A stretch of 64,000 nt of DNA from Streptomyces sp. NBRC 109706 (GCF_000974485.1 NZ_BBOM01000006.1:186001-250000); one strand, 5' to 3'. Counted from the first letter of the stretch, positions 17,175-26,026 are shown. Numbers and translations: made by a program. The notes: generated by a model from the sequence alone, not told the origin.

Positions 17175-17974
17175 GCCTCGATATCGCGTCGGTCCGGTTC
17201 GCCTACCGGCGCAACCAGGTCCTGGCGGGCGTCGATCTGCGGGTCGACGAGGGCGGCTTCTGCGCCCTGCTCGGCCCCAACGGTTCGGGAAAGTCGACCC
17301 TCGTCAAGATCATCGCCCGGGTGCTGCAACCGGCCGGCGGCGGCGTGTCGTTCGGCGGCCGCGATCTGCTGGCCGCGCCGCGCCGGGAGCACGCCAGGGT
17401 GGTCGCCTACGTTCCGCAGTCCGGGGCCACCCCGTTCGAGCAGACCGTGCGGGAGGCCGTCCTCCTGGGCCGCACCCCGCATATCGGGCTGCGGCCCACC
17501 CGGCGGGACTGGGCGAAGGTCGACGCGGCGATCGACCGGCTCGGCCTGACCGGGCTGGCCGACCGACCGCTCTCCCAGCTCTCCGGCGGCCAGGCCCAAC
17601 GCGTGCTGATCGCGCGCGCCCTGGCCCAGGAGCCGCGGGTGCTGCTGCTGGACGAGCCGACGTCGGCGCTCGACCTGCGGTACCAGATCGAGACGCTGCG
17701 GATCGTCCGCTCGGTGACCCGCGAGGAGGGCGTGACCGCGCTGATCGCCATCCACGATCTCAACCACGCGGCGCACTTCTGCGACCAGGCGGTGCTGTTG
17801 GACGGCGGCGTGGTCGTCGCCGACGGGCCGCCGGCCGAGGCGTTCGACGCGGATGTGCTCAGCCGGGTCTACGGTCTGGACATCCGGGTCTCGCAGGGCG
17901 AGACGGGCGTGGAGGTGCGGCCGGCCGCGCTGGAGCGGCCGCTGCTTTCCGGCGCCGCCGAGGAGCGGGCGTGA
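17171..17974 (+). CDS. ABC importer ATPase (FecE/BtuD type)
   Basis: 267 aa, GTG overlapping the permease stop. Walker A GPNGSGKST, Q-loop YVPQSG, signature LSGGQAQR, Walker B VLLLDEPTSALD and switch histidine in IAIHDLNHA are all intact, so a working ATPase is expected. It energises the FecCD-type permease at the inner face of the membrane. The stop overlaps the following FAD-binding protein start (GTGA), keeping the importer and the oxygenase in one coupled operon. Confidence 0.92.
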   Translation: MSLDIASVRFAYRRNQVLAGVDLRVDEGGFCALLGPNGSGKSTLVKIIARVLQPAGGGVSFGGRDLLAAPRREHARVVAYVPQSGATPFEQTVREAVLLGRTPHIGLRPTRRDWAKVDAAIDRLGLTGLADRPLSQLSGGQAQRVLIARALAQEPRVLLLDEPTSALDLRYQIETLRIVRSVTREEGVTALIAIHDLNHAAHFCDQAVLLDGGVVVADGPPAEAFDADVLSRVYGLDIRVSQGETGVEVRPAALERPLLSGAAEERA

Positions 17975-19857
17975 CCTCGACGTTCGACGCGGTGGTGGTG
18001 GGCGGCGGGCCGCGCGCGGTGGCCGTCGTGGAGCGGCTGACCGCCCGGCACCGGGACGGGGCGCCGCCGGTGCGGGTGGCCGTGGTGGACCGGGTTGAGG
18101 TCGGCGCGGGCGCCACCTGGCGCACCGACCAGTCCCCACTGCTGCTCAACAACACCTACAGCGCCCACACCACCATCTACACCGACGAGTCCACCCGGAT
18201 GACGGGCCCCGTGGCGCCCGGCCCCGACCTGATCACCTGGGCCCGCGAGAGCACCCCGCCGCCCGACCGCCCCGACTGGGTCGCCGAGGAGGCGGCCGAG
18301 CTGCGGCCGTGGTCCTATCCGACCCGCCGCATCCAGGGCGTCTACTACCGCGAGCAGCTGGCACGCGCCGAGCGCACCGGACGGGTGGCCGTCACCCGGG
18401 TGCTGGGCACCGCCGTCGGCCTGGACCGGAACGGCGACGGCGCCCGCACCGTCCGGCTGGCCGACGGCCGGACGCTGACCGGCCGCGTCGTGGTGCTGGC
18501 CCAGGGCATGGTCCAGGCCCAACGGTCCCCGCGCGTACGGTCGTTGGTGGCGGCGGCGCGCCGTTCCGGGCTGCGCTATATCGAGCCGGGGATGCCGGCC
18601 GAACGCGACTGGGACTCCGTCCCCGCCGGCGAGACCACGCTGGTCACCGGCCTGGGCGCGAACTTCTTCGATGTGGTCGCGCTGCTCACCGAGGGGCGCG
18701 GCGGCCGGTTCGAGCCCGCCGGGGACCGCGACCACCCGGCCCGGCTGCGCTATCTGCCCGGCGGGCGCGAGCCCCGGCTGGTCGCCGGATCACGGCGCGG
18801 GCTGCCCTACCGCGCCAAGGCCACCTACCCGATGGGCTTCCCGCCTCGTTACGAGCCGCGCCTGGCCACCCGCGCCTGGTTCGCCGAGGTCGCGACCGTG
18901 CCGGGGCAGGACTTCCGCCGCGATATCTGGCCCCAGCTGGCCCGCGAGTTCGCCTGGGCCCATCTCGCCACGCTCTTCGCCCACCACCCGGCCGCTGTGG
19001 TGCCGGGCGCCGGCGAGGCCGAGACGTTGGACCGGCTCCGCGCGGCGCGCGACGACGCCGAGGTTGACCGTGTCGTCGCCGGCACCGTGACGTCCCCCCG
19101 TTGGACGCTGTCCGTCGGCCGCCTGGACCGCCCGCCGGCGCCGGGCCCGGTGGACGAGAAGACCTGGCGGGCCTGGGTCACCGACCAGGTGAACGACGAA
19201 CTGGACGCGATCCACGCCCCGCTCACCAGCCCCCGCAACGCCGTCAACCGCGCCATGGCCGCCGTGCGCGGCCCGGCCCGCGCGCTGGTCAACCGGGGTG
19301 CCGTCGACGGCGCCAGCGTGGCCCGCGATATCGACGGCTGGTTCACCCCGCTGGGGCTGGCCCTGGCCTCGGGCCCGCCGCCGGACCGGACCGCGCGGGT
19401 GCTGGCCCTGATCGACGCCGGCATCCTCGAACTCCTCGGCGAGAACACGTCGGTGACCTTCGAGGACGGCGCGTTCGTCGGCCGCTCGGCGGTGCTGCGG
19501 GACGCCCCGGTGCGGGCCACCACCTTTGTGGAGACCCGGATGTCCAAGGGCGTGGTGACCGAAACCGACGACCCCCTCCTCGACGGCCTGCTCCGCGCCG
19601 GCCGCGCCCGGCTGCACCACTGGCCCAGCGACCAGGGACCCGCCGTGTGCAGCGGCACCCTGGACGTCACCCCGGACGACTTCCACCTCCTGGACGCGGC
19701 CGGCGTCCCCGACGAACGGGTGATCGTCCTGGGCATCCCCGCCGAGGCTGTCCAACCCGGCTCCGCCATCGGCGCCACCCCCGGCTCCCCCTCCCCCCTG
19801 CTGGCCGGAGCGGACCACGCGGCGCACCAGATCCTGACCAACTTCCCGTTGCCCTGA
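17971..19857 (+). CDS. FAD/NAD(P)-binding oxygenase-like protein, CreE-related family
   Basis: 628 aa. The N-terminal dinucleotide-binding motif VVVGGGPRAVAVVERL is followed by the family block WRTDQSPLLLNNTYSAHTTI and a second conserved block GLGANFFDVVALLTEGRGG. The 670-aa protein at 34926-36938 carries both blocks in the same order, so the two are paralogues. The family includes flavin N-hydroxylases such as nitrosuccinate synthase, but here no lyase partner lies next door; instead it ends the SAM-riboswitch importer operon. Inference: it oxidises or N-hydroxylates an imported amine or sulfur compound in the cytosol. Annotation beyond FAD/NAD(P)-binding is tentative. Confidence 0.8.
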   Translation: MTSTFDAVVVGGGPRAVAVVERLTARHRDGAPPVRVAVVDRVEVGAGATWRTDQSPLLLNNTYSAHTTIYTDESTRMTGPVAPGPDLITWARESTPPPDRPDWVAEEAAELRPWSYPTRRIQGVYYREQLARAERTGRVAVTRVLGTAVGLDRNGDGARTVRLADGRTLTGRVVVLAQGMVQAQRSPRVRSLVAAARRSGLRYIEPGMPAERDWDSVPAGETTLVTGLGANFFDVVALLTEGRGGRFEPAGDRDHPARLRYLPGGREPRLVAGSRRGLPYRAKATYPMGFPPRYEPRLATRAWFAEVATVPGQDFRRDIWPQLAREFAWAHLATLFAHHPAAVVPGAGEAETLDRLRAARDDAEVDRVVAGTVTSPRWTLSVGRLDRPPAPGPVDEKTWRAWVTDQVNDELDAIHAPLTSPRNAVNRAMAAVRGPARALVNRGAVDGASVARDIDGWFTPLGLALASGPPPDRTARVLALIDAGILELLGENTSVTFEDGAFVGRSAVLRDAPVRATTFVETRMSKGVVTETDDPLLDGLLRAGRARLHHWPSDQGPAVCSGTLDVTPDDFHLLDAAGVPDERVIVLGIPAEAVQPGSAIGATPGSPSPLLAGADHAAHQILTNFPLP

Positions 19858-19880
19858 GGGAGTCGCCCGTCCGTGAAGGG

Positions 19881-20486
19881 CTACGGAAGCGGCCGGGCGC
19901 CGCGCAGAAACTGCTCGACGGCCGTCTCCACCAGGCCGTCGAGCAGTTCCGGTTTGACGACATTGCCGTTGATGAGCGAGGCGATGCCCTGAAGGGTCGC
20001 CAGCAGGACGATCCCGATCCGTTCGGGCGCGCCCTCCTGGAGCGCGCCCTGTCGCTGGCCCTCGACGATCAGCTCGTTCATCAGCCCGAACGGTTCCTCG
20101 GCCGCCTCGACGATCCGGGTCGCGCCCGGCCGGTGCTTGCTGGTGTACATCAGCTCCAGCAGCGCGGCCCGCTCGGTGGCGAAGCGGGTGTAGGCCGTCA
20201 TGGTGGCCCGCACCCGCGAGGGGAAGTCCTCACCCGCGCCCGCCAGCGCCGCCCGCAGCACCGCGCCCAACTTCAGGAACCCGTCCTCGGCGAGCGCGTC
20301 GAGCAGCGCCTGCCGATCCGGGAAGTGGCGGCGCGGCGCGGCATGGCTGACGCCGACCTCCCTGGCCAGCACGCGGAGCGACAGCTGGTCCGCGCCATGC
20401 TCCCGCAGGCCGCGCTCGGCCGCTGCCAACAGTGCGGCCCTGAGGTTCCCGTGGTGGTAGGGACGTTCCTCGGTCACATCGGGCAT
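19881..20486 (-). CDS. TetR/AcrR family transcriptional regulator
   Basis: 201 aa. The N-terminal helix-turn-helix spans about residues 10-55 (YHHGNLRAALLAAAERGLRE, then LSLRVLAREVGVSHAAPRRHFPDR in overlapping parts), and the C-terminal ligand domain is of the TetR_C_33-like type. It is divergent from the SDR gene across 62 bases that hold a tandem palindrome operator. It most likely represses itself and the SDR gene until a small hydrophobic ligand binds. Confidence 0.88.
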   Translation of the reverse strand: MPDVTEERPYHHGNLRAALLAAAERGLREHGADQLSLRVLAREVGVSHAAPRRHFPDRQALLDALAEDGFLKLGAVLRAALAGAGEDFPSRVRATMTAYTRFATERAALLELMYTSKHRPGATRIVEAAEEPFGLMNELIVEGQRQGALQEGAPERIGIVLLATLQGIASLINGNVVKPELLDGLVETAVEQFLRGARPLP

Positions 20487-20516
20487 GGGGTCACGATAGC
20501 AGGATGTACCCGTTGA

Positions 20517-20545
20517 CTACTTTGTAGACAGCGTCTACTTTGTAG
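20517..20545. promoter_or_regulatory. TetR operator between divergent TetR and SDR genes
   Basis: Two copies of CTACTTTGTAG (each CTAC/GTAG palindromic around TTT) at 20517-20527 and 20535-20545 are separated by ACAGCGT. The central GTAGAC-AGC-GTCTAC is itself a perfect inverted repeat. The site ends four bases before the SDR start codon, so bound repressor would block initiation. Confidence 0.75.
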
Positions 20546-20548
20546 CCC

Positions 20549-21436
20549 ATGACTACATTCTCGGTCTCCGACGTTCCCGCCATGACCGACCGCACCGTCG
20601 TCATCACCGGCGCCAACAGCGGCATCGGCCGCGCCGCCGCCCATGCCCTCGCCGCCAGCGGCGCACGCGTCGTGCTCGCCGTGCGCACCCCGGAGAAGGG
20701 GCGTGCGGCGGCCGCCGCGATGACCGGCCGGGTCGAGGTCCGCCGGCTGGACCTCGCCGACCTGTCCTCGGTGCGCGCCTTCGCCGACGACTTCACCGAC
20801 CCGGTGGACGTGTTGATCAACAACGCGGGCGTCATGATCCCGCCCTTCTCCCGCACCGCCGACGGCTTCGAGCTGCAGTTCGGCACCAACCACCTGGGCC
20901 ACTTCGCGCTCACCAACCTGCTCCTCCCGCGCATCCGGGAACGGGTCGTCACCGTCTCGTCCACCGGACACCGGTTCGGCTCGATCGACTTCGACGACCT
21001 CAACTGGGAGCGCAAGCGGTACCGGGCGATGCGCGCCTACGCGCAGTCCAAGCTCGCCAACCTGCTGTTCACCTCGGAACTCCAACGGCGCCTCGCCGCA
21101 ACCGACTCACCGGTCATCGCGACCGCCGCACACCCGGGCCTCGCGGCCACCGGCCTGCTCGACGGGCGGCAACGCCTGCACCACCGCATACAGAACGCGA
21201 CGATCGGCCTGTTCGCCCAGAGCGACGACGCCGGCGCCCTGCCGACGCTCTACGCGGCCGTGGCGGAGATCCCGGGCGACAGCTACGCGGGCCCACGCGG
21301 CTTCCTTGAGCAGCGCGGCGCCCCCAAGCTGGTCGGCCGCTCGAAGGCGGCCAGGAACACGGAGGCGGCCCGCCGCCTCTGGGACGTCTCCGAGAAGTTG
21401 ACGGGAGTGACCTTCCCCCACCACTCCCGCCGGTGA
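20549..21436 (+). CDS. Short-chain dehydrogenase/reductase (SDR)
   Basis: 295 aa, retinol-dehydrogenase/protochlorophyllide-reductase-like SDR. Cofactor motif TGANSGIG, NNAG at the end of beta-4, catalytic serine in VVTVSSTGH, and YAQSK supplying Tyr and Lys are all present, so a working NADP(H)-linked oxidoreductase is expected. It could start at ATG 20549 or at the internal ATG (MTDRTVVITG) 11 codons later. It is controlled with the divergent TetR gene through the operator that abuts its start. Substrate unknown. Confidence 0.88.
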   Translation: MTTFSVSDVPAMTDRTVVITGANSGIGRAAAHALAASGARVVLAVRTPEKGRAAAAAMTGRVEVRRLDLADLSSVRAFADDFTDPVDVLINNAGVMIPPFSRTADGFELQFGTNHLGHFALTNLLLPRIRERVVTVSSTGHRFGSIDFDDLNWERKRYRAMRAYAQSKLANLLFTSELQRRLAATDSPVIATAAHPGLAATGLLDGRQRLHHRIQNATIGLFAQSDDAGALPTLYAAVAEIPGDSYAGPRGFLEQRGAPKLVGRSKAARNTEAARRLWDVSEKLTGVTFPHHSRR

Positions 21437-21542
21437 CCTACCCATCAAACCGGCCGACATCCGGGCCGAGTCACACCGCGGGTCGGCGGCCGTCGAACCG
21501 GGCATCGAGGAGGACACCACGCTCCCCAACACCCCCCGGCCG

Positions 21543-21911
21543 ATGAACAGTGCGGAGATCCCGGCGCCCCGCCTCGCCCGGCTGCTGGAAGAGCGGGGCA
21601 CGGCAGAACTCACACCATGGTCGGCCCTGCTCCGCACGGCCGACCACCAGCCCCACGCCGGCGCCCCGGCTCCCACCCGACACTGGCTCGACATCTACCG
21701 ACGCCGACTCCAAACGGCCACGACCACGCAACTGGCCGACGCACTGTCCGTCGTGGTGCACGTGCTGACCGAGTACGAGGGCGACTCACTCAGACTGGTG
21801 ATGCTGCACAGACCGGGCGAAGGATGTCTGCTCTGGCTCACACCCGAACTGACCCACATTGTCACCCACTTCACCGGCCAGGACCGCCGCCCCATCCCAC
21901 CCTCCGGATGA
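21543..21911 (+). CDS. Hypothetical protein
   Basis: 122 aa, no family recognised. The sequence has a basic, helix-rich centre (HWLDIYRRRLQTATTTQLADALSVVV) and ends in a short strand-rich part (EGCLLWLTPELTHIVTHF). No signal peptide or membrane segment. It begins 106 bases after the SDR gene and precedes a 270-base gap before the XRE regulator. Codon bias fits coding, but there is no independent support. Confidence 0.5.
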   Translation: MNSAEIPAPRLARLLEERGTAELTPWSALLRTADHQPHAGAPAPTRHWLDIYRRRLQTATTTQLADALSVVVHVLTEYEGDSLRLVMLHRPGEGCLLWLTPELTHIVTHFTGQDRRPIPPSG

Positions 21912-22182
21912 CCCGACACCGGCCATCGGCGGATGGTGTTAGTCCCGGGTCGCGCCGGGGATCAGTATCCGCGACGCGCACGATCAACGCGACGTCGCCT
22001 GATGACGGATACCGAACAGGCGGACAATCGTTCCCCTTTCCGAGACTCGGCCTCCGCCTCGAAGAGCACCACAGGCGTCCGCGTCATCCCAGCCCCGCGA
22101 CGCCTGTTGCGAGTTCGCACCCGGAGGCGGCGTGCCCCTTCTACCCTGGCAGGGTCCTGCCCTTCTGAGAGAGGCGTACGGC

Positions 22183-23430
22183 ATGTCCACGGAACCCGGC
22201 CCGGCCCTCAGTACCGATCCGCTCTCGTTCGGTCAGCGCATGCAACTACTACGCACCCGAAGGGGCATGAGCCGCCCCTTGTTGGCCGGACTGGTCGGCA
22301 GGTCCCCCTCCTGGGTGAAACAGGTGGAGGCGGGCAAGCTCCACACCCCGCGACTCCCCATGATCCTGCGCATCGCCGAAGCACTGCGCGTGCGCGACCT
22401 GTCAGAGCTGGTCGGCGAACACCCCACACACACCGCTCTCTTCATCGGCCCCGGCCACCAGCGCCTCGGCGCCGTCGCCGACGCGCTGAACACGTTCCCT
22501 GTGGAGGGCGGGGAGCCCCCCTCGAAGGCGCACCTCAGGGCTCGGTTGGCACGTTCCTGGTCGGCCCGGCATTCGTCCTCCCACCACCGCGAGGTCATCG
22601 GGCGCATGCTGCCCGGGCTGATCCATGACGCCCAACTCCTCGTTCGCCACACCGAGACCGGCGCGGACCGCAGGAGCGCCCAGGCCCTCCTCGCGGAGAC
22701 CTACCAGCTGGCGCAGTTCTTTCTCGCCTACCAGCCTGACTCGGCCCTGGTATGGCGGGTGTCCGAACGGGGGATGGTGGCGGCGCAGGAATCCGAGGAC
22801 CCCCATGCGATCGGGGTGGCGGCCTGGCTGATGGCTCAGGCGCACCGGGACACCGGCCCTTCGCACTACGAGGCGGCCGACCGACTCACCCGCGACGCCG
22901 TCCGCTTTCTCGAACCCCGGCTCTCCGACGCGTCGAACGACGTGCGCGCCATCGCGGGCGCGCTCAGTTTCGAGACCGGCTACACGGCCGCCCGGCGCGG
23001 CGACACCGGCTCCGCCTGGCGCCACTGGGACCTTGCCCGGCAGGTCGCCGATCGACTTCCCGCCGACTACTTCCACCCCATCACATCATTCTCGCAAGCC
23101 ATCATGGGCGCACACGCGGTGACGATCGCCGTCGAACTCCACGCCGGTGGCGAGGCGGTGCGGCAGGCGACGCGAGCAAGCGGCGAGGCCATCCCCTCCA
23201 AGCCCCGACGCGCACGCCACCGGATCGAAGAAGCCAGGGGCTACCAACTCGACGGACAGCCGGAGGCCGCGCTGGCCACGTTGGAAAGGGCCCACGAGGC
23301 CGCCCCGGAAACCATCCGGTGGAACGGGTTCGCGAGGCGCATCGTGCTGGAGGAGGCCGAGGCCAAGTCCCCGTCCCGGCGGGAGCGAGCCGCCACACTC
23401 GCAGTGAAGATCGGCCTGCTCACTCCCTGA
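22183..23430 (+). CDS. XRE-family helix-turn-helix regulator with TPR-like C-terminal domain
   Basis: 415 aa from the ATG at 22183, chosen because GAGAGAGG ends eight bases upstream; an in-frame ATG at 22132 would add 17 unlikely residues. Residues about 15-70 form an XRE-type HTH (FGQRMQLLRTRRGMSRPLLA, then LVGRSPSWVKQVEAGK). The remainder is helical repeats like those of large Streptomyces regulators that sense peptides or small molecules. It heads a same-strand set of small genes (51-aa protein, DUF7848 protein, two Nudix-like proteins) and may regulate them. Ligand and targets unknown. Confidence 0.8.
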   Translation: MSTEPGPALSTDPLSFGQRMQLLRTRRGMSRPLLAGLVGRSPSWVKQVEAGKLHTPRLPMILRIAEALRVRDLSELVGEHPTHTALFIGPGHQRLGAVADALNTFPVEGGEPPSKAHLRARLARSWSARHSSSHHREVIGRMLPGLIHDAQLLVRHTETGADRRSAQALLAETYQLAQFFLAYQPDSALVWRVSERGMVAAQESEDPHAIGVAAWLMAQAHRDTGPSHYEAADRLTRDAVRFLEPRLSDASNDVRAIAGALSFETGYTAARRGDTGSAWRHWDLARQVADRLPADYFHPITSFSQAIMGAHAVTIAVELHAGGEAVRQATRASGEAIPSKPRRARHRIEEARGYQLDGQPEAALATLERAHEAAPETIRWNGFARRIVLEEAEAKSPSRRERAATLAVKIGLLTP

Positions 23431-23522
23431 ACGCCTGTTCCAGGGACACATTCTCTGCCTCTGCCCCACTGCTGGGCGCCTTACGTTCGGTGCGCCATTG
23501 ATCACCGAACCTGGGGCAGTTG

Positions 23523-23678
23523 ATGACGACTCCATCCAACGAGCAGACGGAAGCGCCGCCTGAGGAGCCCGAACCCGTCTCCGAACCCGACCCGCACGCG
23601 GAGCTGCTTGCCCGGTTGCGGGCTCGGAACGCGGCGAGCGAGGCCAACTACCGCGTCAAGAGTGGGGATGTCCCGTGA
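23523..23678 (+). CDS. Small acidic protein, 51 aa
   Basis: ATG 23523 opens a 52-codon frame whose TGA overlaps the GTG of the DUF7848 gene. The product is acidic and Pro/Glu-rich at the N-terminus (EAPPEEPEPVSEPDP) and basic and helical at the C-terminus (ELLARLRARNAASEANYRVK). Translational coupling and codon bias support it as real. Function unknown; possibly an adaptor of the downstream CxxC protein. Confidence 0.6.
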   Translation: MTTPSNEQTEAPPEEPEPVSEPDPHAELLARLRARNAASEANYRVKSGDVP

Positions 23679-24058
23679 CGCCGGACGCCCCCCACCCGCA
23701 GCCGATCATCAAGGGTGCGGACTGGGTCCTCACCGACGACCACGGGCCCGGGGCGCCGACCGGGATATACGGCGTGGAGTGCATGGTCTGCGAGGCCCGT
23801 TCGCCGCTCTTCGACGATGACGCGAAGCCCGTTGCGGTTTGGACCGTTCAACACACGGCCCAACATCCGGAGCACGACCTGTTTCTCGCGCGGGCGGAGA
23901 AGCACTGGCGCGTCGTGCGCCGCCGGCATGAGGACGAGAACCCGCCGCCCCCGCAGAGACCGGTGCTGGCGTTTCTGGACCGGGCGTTCGGGCCGGCGTT
24001 CGTCGGGTTGATGTGTCTGTTCACCGCCCTGACCGGCTATTTCATCTCCCTCAACTGA
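23675..24058 (+). CDS. DUF7848-like protein with C-terminal membrane helix
   Basis: 127 aa, GTG overlapping the upstream stop. It carries YGVECMVCEARS (a CxxC motif) and HTAQHPEHDLF, which match the layout I remember for DUF7848 proteins: Cys/His pairs that could bind zinc. A single hydrophobic segment at the C-terminus (PAFVGLMCLFTALTGYFI) would anchor it with the zinc-binding part in the cytosol. It is followed 21 bases later by a Nudix-like gene. Role unknown. Confidence 0.65.
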   Translation: MTPDAPHPQPIIKGADWVLTDDHGPGAPTGIYGVECMVCEARSPLFDDDAKPVAVWTVQHTAQHPEHDLFLARAEKHWRVVRRRHEDENPPPPQRPVLAFLDRAFGPAFVGLMCLFTALTGYFISLN

Positions 24059-24079
24059 TCAACAGGGACTAACAACTTC

Positions 24080-24496
24080 ATGCTCATCACCTTCATGGTC
24101 CTGGCCACCACCCGGGACGGGCACCTGCTGATGGTCCAGGGCACGGACGGCTGGACGCTGCCCCACGGCACCATCCCACCCGGCCGCTGCCCCGTCCTCA
24201 CCGCACGCGAAACGCTGATGGACACCACCGGCTACGACCGAGGCGTCACCGACGCCTACGCCATCAGCCTCACCCACCACCCCCACGTATCACTGACCTA
24301 CGTCCTGGACGGCGGACACACCCCCACCATCCCGGCCGGCGCACACAAACACCTCCCCACCAGTGCCGCCTGGCTCCCGCTCCGCGAACTCCACGAACCA
24401 CCCCCCATCGTCCGCAACGCCCTCACCGCCGCCGCCCAACGACGCCGCGTCCCCGTACTCGTCAACGGCGAACGCCCCGACGCCGCCTACACCTAG
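24080..24496 (+). CDS. Nudix-fold protein with degenerate Nudix box (first of two)
   Basis: 138 aa. The first strand pair ITFMVLATTRDGHLLMVQG and WTLPHGTIPPG look like a Nudix fold, and the region GTIPPGRCPVLTARETLMDT followed by TGY aligns with the Nudix box GxxxxxExxxxxxxREUxEExGU. However, the two metal-binding glutamates of EExGU are replaced (DTTGY) and the first Glu is missing, so nucleotide pyrophosphohydrolase activity is doubtful. The next gene encodes a similar product. Inference: the pair may be ligand-binding or partner subunits rather than enzymes. Confidence 0.55.
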   Translation: MLITFMVLATTRDGHLLMVQGTDGWTLPHGTIPPGRCPVLTARETLMDTTGYDRGVTDAYAISLTHHPHVSLTYVLDGGHTPTIPAGAHKHLPTSAAWLPLRELHEPPPIVRNALTAAAQRRRVPVLVNGERPDAAYT

Positions 24497-24512
24497 AACA
24501 GAGAGCCAACGC

Positions 24513-24893
24513 ATGTCTCAGCAGATCATCGTCCTCGTCACCACCCGCAACGGGTACGTTCTCCTCGATCGCGACGAGCTGCCGCAGGCAACCGTCCCGG
24601 CCCACGGGGACCTCGCGCTCACCGGACGGCTCACCCTCGCCCGTCAGACCGGACACCTCGCCGACATCACCCGCGCCTGGACCGTGCAACCCACCGGACC
24701 GGAGAACGACGGCGAACTGTGGGTGCTGGACGGGGGAACGTTCGACACCGTCCCGGACGTCACCGAGGACACCAACGCCGACGCCCGCTGGGCGCCCATC
24801 ACCTCCCTCGCCGACAACGCCGCCGTCCAGGAAGCCCTGGACGCCGCCGAGGCCGGCGTCAGTGTTCGGCTGTCAGGAGAACCGTCGCGGTGA
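24513..24893 (+). CDS. Nudix-like degenerate protein (second of two)
   Basis: 126 aa. The start MSQQIIVLVTTRNGYVLLDR and the region LTGRLTLARQTGHLADITRAW follow the plan of the preceding protein with an even weaker Nudix box (no REUxEE). ATG 24513 lies 16 bases after the upstream stop. The 3' end overlaps the convergent esterase gene by 35 bases. Seen: shared architecture. Inference: tandem duplication followed by loss of catalytic residues. Confidence 0.5.
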   Translation: MSQQIIVLVTTRNGYVLLDRDELPQATVPAHGDLALTGRLTLARQTGHLADITRAWTVQPTGPENDGELWVLDGGTFDTVPDVTEDTNADARWAPITSLADNAAVQEALDAAEAGVSVRLSGEPSR

Positions 24894-26019
24894 ACGCTTC
24901 GACGCCGTCGACGACCGCGTCGAAGCGGGGGGAGTGGACGATGTCGAACGAGTGTTGCGCGCCGGGGAGTTCGACGTAGACGACCGGGTTGGTCGACGCC
25001 TCGCGCAGCTGAGCGGCGAAGTGTCTGGCGCCTTCGACGGTGCCGAGGCCGTCCCTGGTGCCGTGGGCGATGAAGAACGGCGGCGCTTCGGGGTGGATAT
25101 AGCCCTGGGGTTGGGGCGGGGGCGGGGGCTCGTTCGGTGGGTCGCCGAAGTAGTGGCCGTAGTAGCCGTAGAGGCAGATCGCCGCCGTGACCGAGGTGTC
25201 GGAGGATTCGAATCCGGGTTGGAACGCCGGGTCGTTCGGGGTGAGCGCGCACAGGCCGGCCATATTGGATCCCGCCGAGCTGCCCGCCACAAACAGCCGG
25301 GACGGGTCGGCGCCGTACTCGGGGCCGTGTTCGTGGACCCAGGCGATGGCCTTCTTGGCGTCGATCTGGTGGCCGGGGAACGTGGTCTCGGGCCGCAGCC
25401 GGTAGTTGGCGCTGACGCACACCCATCCCTGGGAGGCGAGCCGGTACAGCAGGGGCCGGGCCTCGCGGCTCTTGGCCCCGCTGGTGTAACCGCCGCCGTG
25501 GAAGTAGAGCAGGACCGGGGCGTTCCCCGGCGCGTCCCGGCGGCGGTAGACGTCGAGGAGGTTGCGGCGGCCGGCGTCGCCGTAGCTGATGTTGCGGACG
25601 CGGGTCACGTCCCGCCGTCGCATATGGCCCGGCAGCAGCAGGATGCGGGCCCAGGGGCGGTGGCGGCGCAGCGGCGCGCGGACGCGCTCCCGCCAGCCGG
25701 CTCGGAGCCCGTCGTCGAGGGCCCGCCCGACCGCCACGTCGGAGCGCACTCCGCGCCAGGCGGAGACGGTCAGGCCGATGGTGGCGAGGGCGGCCACCGC
25801 GACCGTCATCCTGGCGCCCGTCGTCTGCAGATCGCCCTGGGCGGCGGCCAGCGCCGTGGAGGCCACCAGGAAGTAGATGCCCAGAAACGGCACCTCGTTG
25901 ATCAGCATGCCGAACCAGAAGCTCATGTTCGCCAGGAGACGTGGCCTGCGTGGGGCGACAACGGCAAAGAAGGTGCACCACGTGATGAGCGCGGTTGTCA
26001 CGAGGTATCCCACAGGCAT
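24859..26019 (-). CDS. Alpha/beta hydrolase fold-3 esterase with N-terminal membrane helices
   Basis: 386 aa. The first about 110 residues hold two or three hydrophobic helices (GYLVTTALITWCTFFAVVAP, FLGIYFLVASTALAA, VAVAALATIGLTV), then a hormone-sensitive-lipase-type catalytic domain: oxyanion motif FHGGGYTSG, nucleophile in GSSAGS, Asp in GTRDGL and His in AQHSFD. It should hydrolyse carboxyl esters at the membrane. I chose the ATG at 26019 because a -10-like TACGGT (26027-26032) lies seven bases before it, suggesting a leaderless mRNA. Substrate unknown. Confidence 0.85.
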   Translation of the reverse strand: MPVGYLVTTALITWCTFFAVVAPRRPRLLANMSFWFGMLINEVPFLGIYFLVASTALAAAQGDLQTTGARMTVAVAALATIGLTVSAWRGVRSDVAVGRALDDGLRAGWRERVRAPLRRHRPWARILLLPGHMRRRDVTRVRNISYGDAGRRNLLDVYRRRDAPGNAPVLLYFHGGGYTSGAKSREARPLLYRLASQGWVCVSANYRLRPETTFPGHQIDAKKAIAWVHEHGPEYGADPSRLFVAGSSAGSNMAGLCALTPNDPAFQPGFESSDTSVTAAICLYGYYGHYFGDPPNEPPPPPQPQGYIHPEAPPFFIAHGTRDGLGTVEGARHFAAQLREASTNPVVYVELPGAQHSFDIVHSPRFDAVVDGVEAFTATVLLTAEH

Positions 26020-26026
26020 GGTGTGC

